Origin: Dioscorea cayenensis subsp. rotundata
Lineage: Eukaryota; Streptophyta; Magnoliopsida; Dioscoreales; Dioscoreaceae
Reading direction: 5' to 3'
Assembly (NCBI RefSeq): GCF_009730915.1
Contig: NC_052489.1
Span: 30,807,916 to 30,871,915 of the forward strand
DNA length: 64,000 bases
The position numbers and the translations under genes are program-made. A model generated the notes under the pieces. That model was not told the DNA's origin. It searched no databases and saw only the letters and a program-made list of their open reading frames with translations. Positions 12,551-24,995 of this stretch are shown here, in pieces. Position 1 is the stretch's first letter, and every line of letters begins with the position of its first letter.

Positions 12551-12571
12551 AATCACGTGTAAAACACGTGA
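12551..12571. promoter_or_regulatory. Paired G-box/ABRE perfect palindrome
   Basis: ATCACGTGT, three A's, then ACACGTGAT form a perfect 9-bp inverted repeat with two CACGTG cores. It lies about 150 bp upstream of the HYPK start. CACGTG/ACGTGT are known binding sites of plant bZIP (ABF) and bHLH (PIF-type) factors. Position and symmetry are seen; use as a promoter element of HYPK is inferred. Confidence 0.6.
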
Positions 12572-13147
12572 TATAGTCGGTTAATAATAACAAAATAATA
12601 ATCTTATATGTTTAATCTACTAGAGTATTTCAAGTAAGCAATTTAATTTTTTTAATTATATTTTAATTTTTGTTTATATTAATTATAATATTAATAATTA
12701 AAAAATAATTACACTTATTTATTTATATAATAAATATTATGATACTTTTTAAAATTAAAATATACAAAACAATTATAGGAGTCATTTAAATAAATTATTT
12801 TCCCTTTATATTCTATTATAATATTATTTCAAAACTCTTAAAATTATAAAAACCCCTATGAAAAACCAGGAGTTTATCTAATAATAATAATAAAATATGT
12901 AAATAGTATAACTTTCACATATTTATCATATATATTTTAATAAAATTAAATAAATTGTATTAGTGATGATTGACTCTTCGTTAATTAATAGTTAATACAG
13001 ATGGATTCTCCATTTTAATACTTAAATTTAATTTGAAAGTAAAAAGCAGACAAAAGATAAAGAAATTTTTGAAGACATATATATTGCGGCTCATATGAAA
13101 ATTATTTTATTTTGTTAATTTAAAATTTAAATAATGTTTTCTGGGAG
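12572..13147. other. AT-rich intergenic region between divergent HYPK and PPR genes
   Basis: Almost pure A/T sequence with no coding frame or recognisable repeat family. It must hold the promoter of the DYW-PPR gene. Confidence 0.5.
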
Positions 13148-13158
13148 ATGAGCCATTG

Positions 13159-15208
13159 ATGAGCAGAAGCAGCACTTCGTTGCTGGGAAGAAGAGCACCA
13201 ACCCATCCGATATGCCTCTCGATCCTCCATTCATGCACGTCCATGTCCGAATTCCTCCAAATCCATGCTCTAATGCTCCGCATCTACCTCATGGACGATC
13301 CCTTCGCCGCCAACAAGGCTCTCGAGTTCTGTGCTGCTTCCCCTCATGGCAGCCTTCACCATGCTCGCAAGCTGTTCGACCAAATTCCCCAACCAAACAC
13401 CTTCGCCTACAACACCCTCATCCGCGCTTACGCCAACTCCCCGTTCCCGGCCATGTCCCTTCGCCTCTTCTCTGAGATGCTCTTTGGTAATGCGGTGCCG
13501 AATTCTTATACTTGTACTTTTCTCTTGAAGGCTTGTGCTAAATTGTCGGCCATTGGTGAAGGGGAGCAGCTTCATGGGTTCGTGATCAAGTCTGGGTTTC
13601 GGTTCTGATCTTTTCTCAACGAATGGGCTTGTCAGTATGTATGCTAGCTGTGGAAGGATCGAGTTTGGGCGCAGATTGTTTGATTTGAGTGTTGAGAAGG
13701 ATGAGGTTTGCTGGAATTCGATGATTTCTGGGTATGCTGAATGTGGGCTTTTGGATCATGCTCGGCTTCTGTTTGATGAAATGCCGGAGAGGGGGATTGT
13801 TTCTTGGAATGCGATGATCAATGGTTATGTCAAGGTTGGTGACATTGGTTCTGCAAGAGAGCTGTTTGATAGAATGCCTGGTCGAAATGCAGATTCTTGG
13901 AATACTTTGATTGCCGGCTATGCAAAGTGCGGCTTTGTGGATATGTCTCGAAAGCTCTTTGACGAGATGCTGGAGAAGAATGTTGTATCGTGGAGCGCCA
14001 TGATAACAGCTTTGGTGCAAGGAGGATTTCCAAAGGAGGCATTGGATTTATATGAAGAGATGAGGAGAGCAATGGTGTCACCCAATTGGGCAGCGATTGT
14101 GAGTGTTTTATCAGCTTGCTCGCAGCTTGGAGCATTAGAGCGAGGCATGCATGTTCACGCTTTTGCGGAGAGGAACAAGATGGAAGTTGATTCAGTAATT
14201 GGAACTGCTCTCATTGACATGTATGCTAAATGTGGGTGCATAGATAGAGCCCTTGAGATTTTCGATAAACTTGCTTCAAAAGATGTCTTCTCATGGACAG
14301 CTATGATAGGTGGACTCGCTGTGAATGGACATGGTGCTAAAGCATTAGAGTTTTTTGGTAAGATGGAGGAACAAGGAGTGAGGCCGAACAGGGTTACTTT
14401 TGTTGGTGTCCTATGTGCCTGCAGCCATGCAGGGCGAGTGCAATTTGCTAAGCGATATTTCCATTTAATGAGTACAAAATATGGAATTGAGCCCCAGGTT
14501 GAGCATTATGGCTGTATGGTAGATGCTTTGGGACGTGCCGGGCATATACAAGAAGCCGTATCTCTTGTGCAATCTTCGCCCGGGAAAGTGGATTCTGAGT
14601 TGTGGGTTACACTTCTTGGTGCATGTTGGATTCATGGAGATGTAAATACAGGCAAATATGTTCTAGAGCAGCTTGTCAAACTCAAGCCTGATGACGGAGG
14701 TGTTTATGTGCTCTTATCGAATATATACGCCACCAGAGGACAATGGGACGATGCTAGAAGACTGCGTTTGCAGATGAAATCAAAGGGACTCGAGAAGGTC
14801 CGTGGTCGGAGTTCAATTGAGATCGATGGACTTGTGCATGAATTCTATGTAGGAGATAAGTCTCACCCAAGGACAGTGGAGATTTATCAAATGTTAGCCG
14901 ACATTCATTGCAGGCTTAGACTTGCAGGATATGTACCAAATACAAATTTAGTGTTGTTTGACATTGCAGAGGAAGATAAAGAAAATGTTGTTGCTCATCA
15001 TAGTGAGAAGTTGGCCATTGCATTTGGGATGATAAGCTTGAATCCTAAAGCAGCCATTAGAGTTGTCAAGAACCTCCGAGTTTGTCTAGATTGTCACACT
15101 GTTGCAAAACTCATCTCTAAATTGTATAAAAGAGAGATCATCCTTAGAGACAGGCATGTTTTCCATTATTTTAGAGATGGTTCATGTTCATGTAAAGACT
15201 ATTGGTGA
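13159..15208 (+). CDS. DYW-type pentatricopeptide repeat protein (organelle RNA editing), one frame break
   Basis: Intronless; 682 residues if one surplus base near 13597-13600 is ignored. The break splits a conserved PPR phrase (VIKSGF / GSDLFSTNGLVSMYA). Seen: a run of PLS-type PPR motifs (for example FDQIPQPNTFAYNTLIRAYA, ARLLFDEMPERGIVSWNAMI, VVSWSAMITALVQGG), then E/E+ motifs and a complete DYW domain with HHSEKLA (the HxE active-site motif), CLDCHT zinc ligands and the terminal CSCKDYW. DYW proteins convert C to U at single sites in plastid or mitochondrial RNA; the DYW part is the deaminase. The target cannot be told from sequence. GC content is high in the first 400 bases and falls later. 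The one break could be a real null allele or a sequencing error; everything else is intact. A three-codon uORF (13148) ends in TGATG, overlapping the start. Confidence 0.88.
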
Positions 15209-15670
15209 TATCAAGATTCAAGAATAGTTTCTGTCATCTTACACACTTCACTGTAAACTCCATATGTAAATGTTAATATATATGACATGGTAAAACCTTC
15301 AGAATGCTTTTTCAAGCATTGCTATGTCTCAAGGGTCAAGAACACGCCATTATCTTCAAGAACAATGCAACTAGCTTCTAGTTTAGTGGCAATATTGTGC
15401 TTGTTTGGAAATCCAGAAACACCAACCCTAGGACCTCCATCCGGGTTTTAAGTGCTTCTTCACAGAGGAGCAGTTCCGGACCAGTCTATCTAACTAGCGG
15501 CATTTAAGTTTGGATAATCCAGACTTCAGTAATTCTTTTAATATTGTGTTTTCCAAGAAAATGGGGAACATTGACCAGTTCTTTATTGCAAATTGTTCTT
15601 TTATATTATGTATGTATTCCTTCTTTATTTTTATTAGGGTTTTTTGTTTCTCTTGTTTTTGTCTAAACCT
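15209..15670. other. 3' region of the DYW-PPR gene
   Basis: Non-coding. No motif beyond AT-rich runs and probable 3' UTR sequence. Confidence 0.4.
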
Positions 15671-16321
15671 GTGAAATTTTATTATTGTCTAAATGATAAT
15701 TTTATATGTCAAAATTACCTTAGAGTCATCACATCAATATTCAATCAGTACTCATGTACTGATTGGATTTTTTTTTTACAGTATTTTAAATGTAAAACCA
15801 CTGGGTTTTTTTTATTTTAGCCCATCTTTTTTTTATAATTATTTAAATAATTTATTTTTGGTTTTTTAACCTAATTTTAAAAAAAATATTATTAAAATAA
15901 AAAATATTCTTTGAAGTTATAATTATTTTTATTATTGAGAATTATTAAAGTGGGAATTATTTTAAATAATTTCATTAATATTTTGATTATTATTATAATT
16001 TCAACCCTAATAATAATCAAAATATTAATAAAATAATTTAAAATAATTCCCACTTTAATAATTCTCAGATTAATAATAATAATTTTAATTTCAAAGAATG
16101 TTTTTTTTTTTAATAACATTTTTCTAAAAAATTTGGTTAAAAAAATCAACAAAAAGCTAAAATGAAAAAAATTCAATGATTTTGCATTTAAAATACACCA
16201 ATCAGAAGCTCAATCAACAACCACTCAGTCAGTGCATAGTTGTTGATTGACCATTAATGTGATGGGGCAATTTTGACAAATAAATGACACTGAAATTATT
16301 TGAATAATAATAAAATTTCAT
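15671..16321. mobile_element. Foldback (hairpin) MITE-like element, about 650 bp
   Basis: Seen: two arms of about 320 bp that are inverted copies of each other. The left arm begins GTGAAATTTTATTATT and the right arm ends AATAATAAAATTTCAT; inside, AAGTGGGAATTATTTTAAAT (left) is mirrored by ATTTAAAATAATTCCCACTT (right), and the arms meet near 16001 at a short loop. The arms differ by many substitutions, so the copy is not young. No clear target duplication was found. The open frame on its minus strand is low-complexity and not a gene. Confidence 0.8.
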
Positions 16322-16733
16322 AAGGGCAATAAAGTAAAAAAGTTTTCTTATTATGTTTTTTCCTCAACAGGGTTCTCTTTCTCTACCAATCCAACCAGCT
16401 GTTCCTACCAATGGATCTCAACCATAATCAGGTAAGAGCTTTCAATTTTTGCATGGCCATGAAGGCAAGAACACTCTACAAACCTCTATAACATTATTAT
16501 ATTCTTTACCGACTCACTTTCCCTTTCTTTTGTGTCAAAGAATATAATATTATATCCTATAACACTCACTTTCTCTTGAAGATATATATAGATCCTTATC
16601 TGAAATCTATTAGTAGTCTAAACAAGTACACTTGTCCAACCAAGAGAAAGCCACTGCATGCATGTACTTTGCTTCTTTCCCACCTTTCTACACTGTCTTT
16701 GAATTTGTGTTGAGTTTCTTTCAATCTGAAACC
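16322..16733. other. Promoter and leader of the galactosyltransferase gene
   Basis: It contains a possible alternative first exon: an ATG at 16411 followed by a perfect donor (cataatcagGTAAGA, about 16424-16435). Whether this is spliced onto the main exon is unknown. Confidence 0.35.
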
Positions 16734-19544
16734 ATGAACACTAATGTTTTCTCATTATCTGATGGAAATCTTGCAATTAATGGAATCCCATTACTCTCTG
16801 AGGTTCCTAGTAATGTTTCATTCAGTACCTTCTCTTCCATATTTCAATCCACCAATGCACCCTCTCATCTTCTCCATCAAGTCCTGTCTCATTCTCACAA
16901 AGGTGGCTTCCTTGGTTTTTCCCAGCCAGAACCATCAAACAGGCTAACAAACTCACTAGGCAAGTTCCAAAGCAGAGATTTTCTCAGCATCTTCAGGTTC
17001 AAAACATGGTGGTCTACCATGTGGGTTGGTAACTCTGGTTCTGATCTTCAAATGGAGACCCAATGGGTTCTTTTAGATGTCCCAGAGTTGAGCTCTTATG
17101 TCCTTGTGCTTCCCTTGATTGAAGGCTCATTCAGGTCAGCACTTCATCCTGGAAATGATGGCCATGTTCTTATCTGTGCTGAGAGTGGGTCTACCACTGT
17201 CTTGTCTTCATCATTCACTGCAATAGCCTATGTTCATGTAAGTGACAACCCTTTTGCAGTGATGAAACAAGCATACACTGTTTGCCAGAGTTCATCTCAA
17301 CACTTTCAGGCTCTTAGAAGAGAAGACTGTCCCTTCTCTTATTAACAAGTTTGGTTGGTGTACTTGGGATGCATTCTATCTTACTGTTGATCCTGTTGGT
17401 GTTTTTCATGGCTTGAAGGACTTTTCTGAAGGTGGGATTCCACCAAGGTTTCTTATCATTGATGATGGATGGCAAAGCATTAGCTTGGATGGACAGACTC
17501 CATTGGAGGATGCCAAGAACCTTGTTTTGGGAGGCACACAGATGACTGCAAGGCTTTACAGGTTTGAAGAGTGTGATAAGTTTAAGAAGTACAAAGGAGG
17601 GAGTTTGCTCAGTCCTAGAGCTCCTTCTTTTGATACTAAGAAGCCCAAAGATGTTGATTTCTAAGGCTGTTGAGATTGAACAAGCTGAGAAGGCTCTTGA
17701 TAAGGCCATTCAATCTGGGGTCACTGACTTGAAGAGTTTTCAATCCAAACTGGAAATTCTGAGAAGAGAACTCAATGAAATGTTTGGTGGTGGAGAAGAT
17801 GATGATGTTGATGCTGATGATTCAAGTGAAAACTCATCTAAGTTTGGGTTTGAAGATGAAGGCATGAAAGCATTCATTAGAGATGTGAGAAGCAAGTTCA
17901 GTGGATTGGATGATGTTTATGTTTGGCATGCTCTTTGTGGTGCTTGGGGAGGAGTGAGGCCCGGAGCCACTCATCTGAATTCGAAGCTGATTCCGGTGGA
18001 GCTATCTCCGGGCCTCGCTGGAACAATGAATGATCTCGCCGTGGTGAAGATCATTGAAGGCGGTATTGCTCTCGTTTATCCTGATCAAGCAAATGACTTC
18101 TTCGATGCGATGCATAGCTATCTCTCAAATTCCGGGATCACTGGAGTGAAAGTAGATGTCATACATGTAAGTTCAATATCATTTTTTCTCTTTATTTATT
18201 TTAAATTTAGTACATTGATAATGTTAAGATTTACAGACGCTAGAGTATGTTTGCGAAGATTACGGTGGTAGAGTGGAGCTTGCAAAGAAATATTACAAAG
18301 GAATTACAGATTCCCTCATCAAAAACTTCAATGGAAATGGACTCATTTCCAGTATGCAACAGTGCAATGATTTTTTCTTTTTAGGCACTTGGCAAATATC
18401 ATTCGGAAGAGTAGGTAAGAACTAAGTTAACAGACTCATATACTTGTTATATATTTACACCAAAAAGCATGAAGTTATTTATGTAAATTCTGAATATATT
18501 CTACTCAAATACTAGTAAATATATTACTCTGTTGGACCAGGGGATGATTTTTGGTTTCAGGATCCGAACGGAGATCCAATGGGAGTGTATTGGTTACAAG
18601 GAGTACATATGATGCATTGCGCATACAATAGCTTATGGATGGGTGAAATGATATGGCCGGACTGGGACATGTTCAAGTCCGATCATGAATGCGCTAAATT
18701 CCACGGCGGCTCAAGAGCAATCTCCGGCGGTCCGGTGTATGTCAGTGACTCTGTTGGTGATCATGACTTCGAACTTATAAAAATGCTTGTCTTCCCTGAT
18801 GGAACAATCCCCAAATGCGAGCGTTTCGCACTTCCTACTAGAGATTGCCTATTCAAGAACCCTCTCTTTGATGGCCAAACCATCCTTAAGATTTGGAACA
18901 TCAACAAGGTAAATTAGTATATGTTAAAATAAGTATGCTAAGTTTTTAACTAGGCATACTAATTAAGCAAGTGCATGTCTGAATTTCAGTTTGGTGGAGT
19001 TATTGGAGCATTTAATTGCCAAGGAGGAGGATGGGACTCAAAGGAGAAAAGAATCAAAGGTTACTCACATTGCTACAAACCAATATCTGGCAAAGTTCAG
19101 GTGAGAGACATTGAATGGGAACAGGGGAAAGAAGAAGCAGGTGAAACATATGCAGTGTATCTGAACCAAAGTGAACAGCTGCTCTTAATGACATTTGATT
19201 CAGATGGCATTGAAATAACCATTCAACCATCCTCCTTTGAAATCTTTACCTTTGTTCCAGTTAAGATTGTCAGTAAGGACATCAGTTTTGCACCAATTGG
19301 ACTTGTTAACATGTTTAACAGTGGAGGAACAGTGGTTGAGTTTGAAACAGTGCATGAGGTTGTGAGGATCAAGATCAAGGGAGAAGGGAAGTTCTTGGCT
19401 TATTCTAGTGAGAAGCCAAAGAGTGTTTTGGTGAATGGAATTGATGAAGGATTTGAGTGGTTTACTGATGGGAAAAAGCTCATGGTTTCTGTTTCTTGGG
19501 TGAAAGTCAATTCTGGAGTTTCTCAAATTTGTGTATCTTATTGA
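16734..19544 (+). CDS. Raffinose/stachyose synthase-type galactinol-dependent galactosyltransferase (GH36), two frame breaks
   Basis: Four exons (16734-18166, 18237-18414, 18541-18908, 18990-19544) give 843 residues if two surplus bases are ignored (near 17284-17288, before RVHLNTFRLLEEK, and near 17643-17648, inside KKPKMLISKA). Seen: WWSTMWVG, KFGWCTWDAFYLTV, FLIIDDGWQSI, WHALCGAWGGVRPG, KVDVIHTLEYV (the family's nucleophile Asp), MQQCNDFFFLGT and HGGSRAISGGPVYVSD. The enzyme moves galactose from galactinol to sucrose or raffinose in the cytosol, making phloem and stress-protective oligosaccharides. An insertion at about residues 305-385 (EIEQAEKALDKAIQSG followed by an Asp-rich stretch) is typical of stachyose synthases rather than raffinose synthases, as is the total length. 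I lean to stachyose synthase but keep the call at family level. The first in-frame ATG opening MNTNVFSLSDGNL was chosen; an ATG at 16662 is also in frame. Confidence 0.88.
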
Positions 19545-20010
19545 TGCTTTTAATTACTGTTTTTTTCTTTTAAAATATAATTATTCTGTTCTGTTTATTC
19601 CTTGTTTATAATGATATGGTCATTCTTGGCAAGCATTGATGTGAAATCAAAGTTTGAAAAGTTCTCTGTTGGATTTACTTGAGAAAATGGTAACAATTTA
19701 AGACAAATGCATTCAATCTCTTTTTCTCATCATCATCACAAAAATATAACAAATATTTATATATAAGCTAGCACATCGTATCCTCTAAGGTCTTTAGTTT
19801 TTAGTTTTTTAAAACCTAAAGACAATGAATGGTAACGATCCGTTTATAATATAATAATTATTATTTATAGTGGTGATGTATAGAATTACTGTTAATTATT
19901 ATGTTTCAGCACTATTAAAATATATTAATATATAAATATAAATTATGCATGAATGTATCTGCTGCGGAATTTAATGGTCACTATGGTACATCTTTATATG
20001 ACATGGTCTC

Positions 20011-20045
<35 letters not shown>

Positions 20046-20576
20046 TAAGTCAATTAGGTTTGTTCTATGAACGTGTCAATATTTTTTTTTTTAAAAAAAA
20101 TGAGAGATAGAGAGAACCGGGTGGCGAGAGAGAAACCAACAACTTAATAACATGTAGCTAATGCATTATACTATGCACTGGTTGTTAAGTTGTATGTCTG
20201 ATCAGTTTTAATTTATATGGTAAATACATTCAATTTTTTATTATGTAACTGTTCATAAATACAATAATATAAATGATGAGAATTTCTGTTATTATATAAA
20301 TGGTTTGAAATCCAACCGATTGAAAATCTACAAACTTTTGTAGATGTCGAACTCTCATATGCAAATATACATACATATATGTTGTTATTATTATTTAGGG
20401 GAAAGGGAGATGGGTCAAGAAAAGAGGTCAGAATTTAGGGTGCGAATAGTGTTGGTGGGGGGTAAGACGTTTGGGGTACGGCATTGAAAGCTACAGCGAA
20501 CGAACCAAGAATTCTCGCTACTGAGCCGCCGTGCGCCTCCCCCACCGGACACGCTAACGTGCGCCACCCCAAATAG
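19545..20576. other. Intergenic region between galactosyltransferase and PP2C
   Basis: AT-rich, non-coding. It contains a TA microsatellite (about 20019-20042) and a GA-rich stretch (20101-20135). GC rises sharply from about 20400 towards the PP2C promoter. Confidence 0.5.
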
Positions 20577-20587
20577 CTAGGGTTTTT
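20577..20587 (+). promoter_or_regulatory. Telo-box in the PP2C leader/promoter
   Basis: CTAGGGTTTTT lies 81 bases before the start codon. The telo-box (AAACCCTAG) is common near the 5' ends of plant housekeeping genes. Confidence 0.5.
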
Positions 20588-20667
20588 CCGCGCCCTCTTC
20601 TCTCCCTCTTGGGAGGGGGAGCGATCTCTCCTTCCCTTTGCTTGAGGGTTTAGCTGAGAGATGTGGG

Positions 20668-23600
20668 ATGCCGGGGGGACTACTGATGAACCTGCTGTCC
20701 CGCTGCTGGCGCCCGACTGCCGGTGGTGGTGGAGGCGATGAGGGACGTGATGGTTTGTTGTGGTACCGCGACCTTGGTCGATGCTCCGCCGGGGAGTTCT
20801 CTATGGCCGTCGTGCAGGCCAATCAGGTCCTCGAGGACCAGAGCCAGCTTGAGTCTGGGACCCTTGGGAACTTTCGTCGGCGTATACGATGGCCATGGCG
20901 GACCTCACGCCTCTCGATACGTATGCGACCATCTCTACCGCCACTTCCGAGGTCGTCGATTTGCCTTTCCCTTCCTTTCTTTTTGATATATTTTGCTGGG
21001 ATTTTGTGGAATTGGTTTTGATCGAGTTAAAATTGAGATCTTGTTGGATATTGCTTTTTTTGCTGTTTAGTTGTTCGTTATCTGTGATATTACTTTCTCT
21101 TCTCATTTTAGCTTCTAAATTTAGTTCTACATGGTTTCTTTTTTTGATAGAATTTATGCATTTATTGTCCTGATGTTGACTTCATTTCTTTTGTCGAAAC
21201 CTTAGGTTGTAATTTTTTTATTCCTTCCTGATTTTCATGAAATCGATAGGCTTGAAATTTGGGAAAAATTCAGTTTTGTTCTAGATGTGCATTATTCAAT
21301 GAGGTTTCTGTTGAAACCCGAATTGAATTTGATGGATTTATGAAGGAAAATCTGTGGAGCAACCGGAGATGAATGTGGTTAGGCTTTTGTATGCTTTGAT
21401 TTTCCATCTCTTCTATTTAAACCTTCTCCAGCTAAAATGGATGTCTCTGTTGACCTTGTTGGCTTTCTAGATCTAGATTCTGTACTTGCCCTATTTTATA
21501 TGTTTGGCACTATCTTGTGCACATGTGTTACTACTTACTAGTTAGATTTTTCAGTTAGCTCGTGTGTTTTAGAACTGGATTTAATCCGTAAAGACTATGA
21601 TTGCCAAATTTGTTATGCTTTTTTGTAAGAATCTCTTTTGAAGTCCTACTCCAGCTGTGAAGTTATTGTTGTAATTTTTTCCCCCATTTTCACAGTTTAA
21701 TTTGCATTTCATTTCTAGTTAAATTGTAGCATGTAGTGCAAATATCTCATCTTAAATGTTCTCAAGGCCTAGATTCATCTTGTGTGTCATTTCTTTTGTC
21801 TGTTATATTTTTGGTGTTCCTTTCATGTAATGAAATTAAAAATCTCATCTTTTGGAACCATATGTGATTTGTTTCCATGTTAATCAATGTGGTTCTTGTA
21901 TATCACATGCCAATTTGATCTTTAATGTCACTTCTGTGTTATTCATTAAAAACATTAGCGTTGTCTCTGTGCAGAAATTTCTTCTGGGCCACAGGGGGTG
22001 ACACCTGATGGTCTTCGAAGATCCTTTTTAGCTACCGAGGAAGGTTTTATATCTCTTGTTTCCAATCTCTGGGACACTCGACCTGATTTGGCAACTACAG
22101 GTACATGCTGCCTTGTTGGTGTCATCAACCAGGGAACTCTCCACGTGGCGAATGCTGGTGATTCCCGTATTGTACTTGGAAAAAAGGTTGGAAATACAGG
22201 CGGGATTGCTGCAATCCAGTTGTCCGTTGAGCATAATGCCAATTCAGAGGATGTGAGACAGGAACTCAAGGCACAACACCCAAATGATTCCCAGATTGTT
22301 GTTCTGAAACATGGAGTTTGGAGAATCAAAGGCATAATACAGGTTAATATATTTCATGTTTAATTCCCTAATACTTCTGCAATATTTAGGTCAGCTCATT
22401 TTAATTTTTAATTAACTAAGGTTTGTTTTACTGCTTTTGACTGCTTTGGTTGATCATGATTTCTTATTCTGATAGTTGGAGGCAACCTGTTATATGTTCT
22501 TGTTTTAAGGTTAGTTGAAAAAAAATTGTTTCTGGGAGAGCTGAAGGATCAGGTAGTATTGTGCCCAGTAAATGGTGGATTAGGCCCTTGCTCAATATAC
22601 ACATGTTTCTGATGCCATCTTCTTAATTGATCATAATTTGTAATAATAAAACATAATGATAAGGTTGAACTCATTTGAAGATTATTTGAGGATGATTATG
22701 ATCAGGGTAAAATGGTTTCTATGATCATACCTAATACATGTTTAATAAATTATATTTGGTAATTTTTTTGTAAAAAAACAATTGTTTTTTGAAATTTCGG
22801 TAGCATAATCAGTTGGTTCCATCTGTGAAGTTCTATGTAAGAGTTTGAGGACGTCACTATGGATGCTTTAACCTATCAACTTAGGCAGCCTTTGTTGGTT
22901 CTACAGTATAGCACACAGGTGAATGCATGACGCTATGACAGGCTCTGCTTTTTTTGTTTCAGTAATAAGAGTACCAAGGTTTTATTTGTTTACTTTGTAA
23001 ACATTTCTCTCCTGGCCTGCTTTAGTTTTGATTTTACACTTAAGTTATCATGTGTAATTTCTATACCGTATTAAGCTGGCAGTTCTTTATTGTATTTTAC
23101 CTAAAGGTTGTGCATTCCTGAGCAACTATACACACATTTGACTTATTTAAATGAATTCTACAATTGAATGTATGATCCTCATCGTAGCTTGAACATCCTG
23201 TACTCTGCCTTAATTCTGTATACTGATAGAATAGATAATGTTTTAGATTTGAGGCTGCTGAATTATCACTTACTGAGGCAAATCTATATTGTTAAGTCTC
23301 TATTGTGTCCATTGCAGGTATCTAGATCCATAGGTGATGCATATATGAAACATGCGCAGTTTAACAGAGAACCAATCAATCCAAAGTTCAGAATTCCTGA
23401 ACCCATAAATAAGCCTATCCTGACTGCTGACCCATCCATTGTATCTTATCCTCTTCAACCAAGTGACTCTTTCGTCATATTTGCTTCAGATGGTCTGTGG
23501 GAACACCTGAGTAATGAGCAAGCGGTTGAGATTGTTCACAATCATCCCCGTGCTGTAAGACTGAAAAGCCTTTTATTATGTCTTTCTAGAATTTTTATAA

Positions 23601-24995
23601 TTTTTGAATTTTCTCTTTTATTGTGATACTGTGACTTTTCTACCTCTGTTTGGAATTATATTACCTAGATGGATGCACAGGTGTATATGATTACCTTGTC
23701 TTATGTAAAGATGGGTAGATGCAATTCCTGGTAGATGCGCAAACATAAGAATATACTTGGAGTAAGGGAAAATGGATGAAAAGAGATGGGGAAAAAAAAG
23801 AAAACATTAATGCATTTCTTTCACATGCTCACCTGTCTTATTTACTTCATGTAACTGACCATGGAGAAAGTAGTTGCCATTCTTTCTTTTCTATTGCTCT
23901 ATATTCCCTCACCCCAAGCACACCCTGTGGGGATGTAGGCTTGGCATGGTTCACAAGTAGATCCAATCTATTCACTCACAGTCTCTTGTTATTGTTGCAA
24001 ATCTGATGTAGAAAATGCAAGCCTGATTGGGTTTTGTCAAAAAAATTTTTCTCCGTCGTGGCGTGGCCGCATCAGAATCACATTTTGTTTCATTTTGCTG
24101 GCAGTTATATTATGACCTGCTAAGGCCTAGTTGAAAGCCTAAAATGGAAACTGCAGCAATCATGGTGCACAATCTGCAGACAATATCATGAGCTTGATCA
24201 TTATTGCTTATTCTCTTTATATTTTTTTTCTTTCTTTTCAGGATACTCGTGACCTATTCTTTAACCCAACTGCCTTATTGGCAAATAATTTGCCAATAAT
24301 ATGTGTCAATTGTCAATATGGGCAATATAATTTGTAATTCTCCAAATAGGTTAGTGGTGAGCCTGAAGGCTGGTGATGGAGCTCTTGTTGAAATTATAAT
24401 TAAACAGAATTCTTTTCTTTATTCCTATATATATATATATATATATATATATGTTTGAGATTAATGCTAGTAGTCATGCTTGCATACTTGGCAGTGTTTG
24501 TCAGTGCTGATTAATATTAAATAAATTTTGAGGGTAGATGCATATGTGAAATTTTTTGTAAGGTTTAATAGACTTTTGTCATCAATATCCATTATTTGTT
24601 TAAATTTAAAATGAAGTAGAACAGCATGGTGAGAATATAGATGTACTTCATTGGTTTCCATAATCAATATACTTGGTCTTTGCTTAATGCAAGCTATACC
24701 TTTTCATGGTTCAAATTATGTGCAAATGCTTTAGCTTCAAGTAGCTTTTTAACATGACATCTTAAAATTTTATTTGTAGCAGGGAATTGCTAGAAGGCTC
24801 ATAAAAGCTGCTCTTAGGGAAGCAGCTAGGAAACGAGAAATGCGATATTCAGATCTGAAGAGGATCGACAAGAAGGTTCGCCGCCACTTTCATGATGATA
24901 TAACAGTTGTTGTTGTATTTCTGAACCATGACCTTGCTGCTAGAGGTTACTCCCATGGACCAACCGCGTCAGTAAGAAGCTTATTAGAGCATTAA
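20668..24995 (+). CDS. Clade D protein phosphatase 2C, one frame break
   Basis: Four exons (20668-20951, 21975-22342, 23318-23554, 24783-24995) give 366 residues if one surplus base near 20856-20862 is ignored (LESG / [14 protein letters not shown]). Seen: the clade D N-terminus ([40 protein letters not shown]), [68 protein letters not shown] and [13 protein letters not shown]. The metal-binding Asp residues are present. PP2C.D phosphatases dephosphorylate the C-terminal Thr of plasma-membrane H+-ATPases and oppose SAUR-driven cell expansion. The intron 3 acceptor is a NAGNAG (TAGCAG, 24777-24782), so one extra Gln codon is possible. The intron 1 donor (GTCGTC) is weak. The ATG at 20668 gives the family N-terminus. 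Confidence 0.9.

Noticed and set aside
15892-16176. 94-residue minus-strand open frame rich in Ile/Lys/Asn
   Set aside because: It lies wholly in the foldback element and is low-complexity A/T sequence.
16632-16733. Longer N-terminus for the galactosyltransferase
   Set aside because: The upstream stretch opens with TTG and does not resemble the family; 16734 gives the expected start.
20801-21106. Minus-strand frame across PP2C exon 1 and intron 1
   Set aside because: Spans a supported exon-intron border and has no recognisable content.
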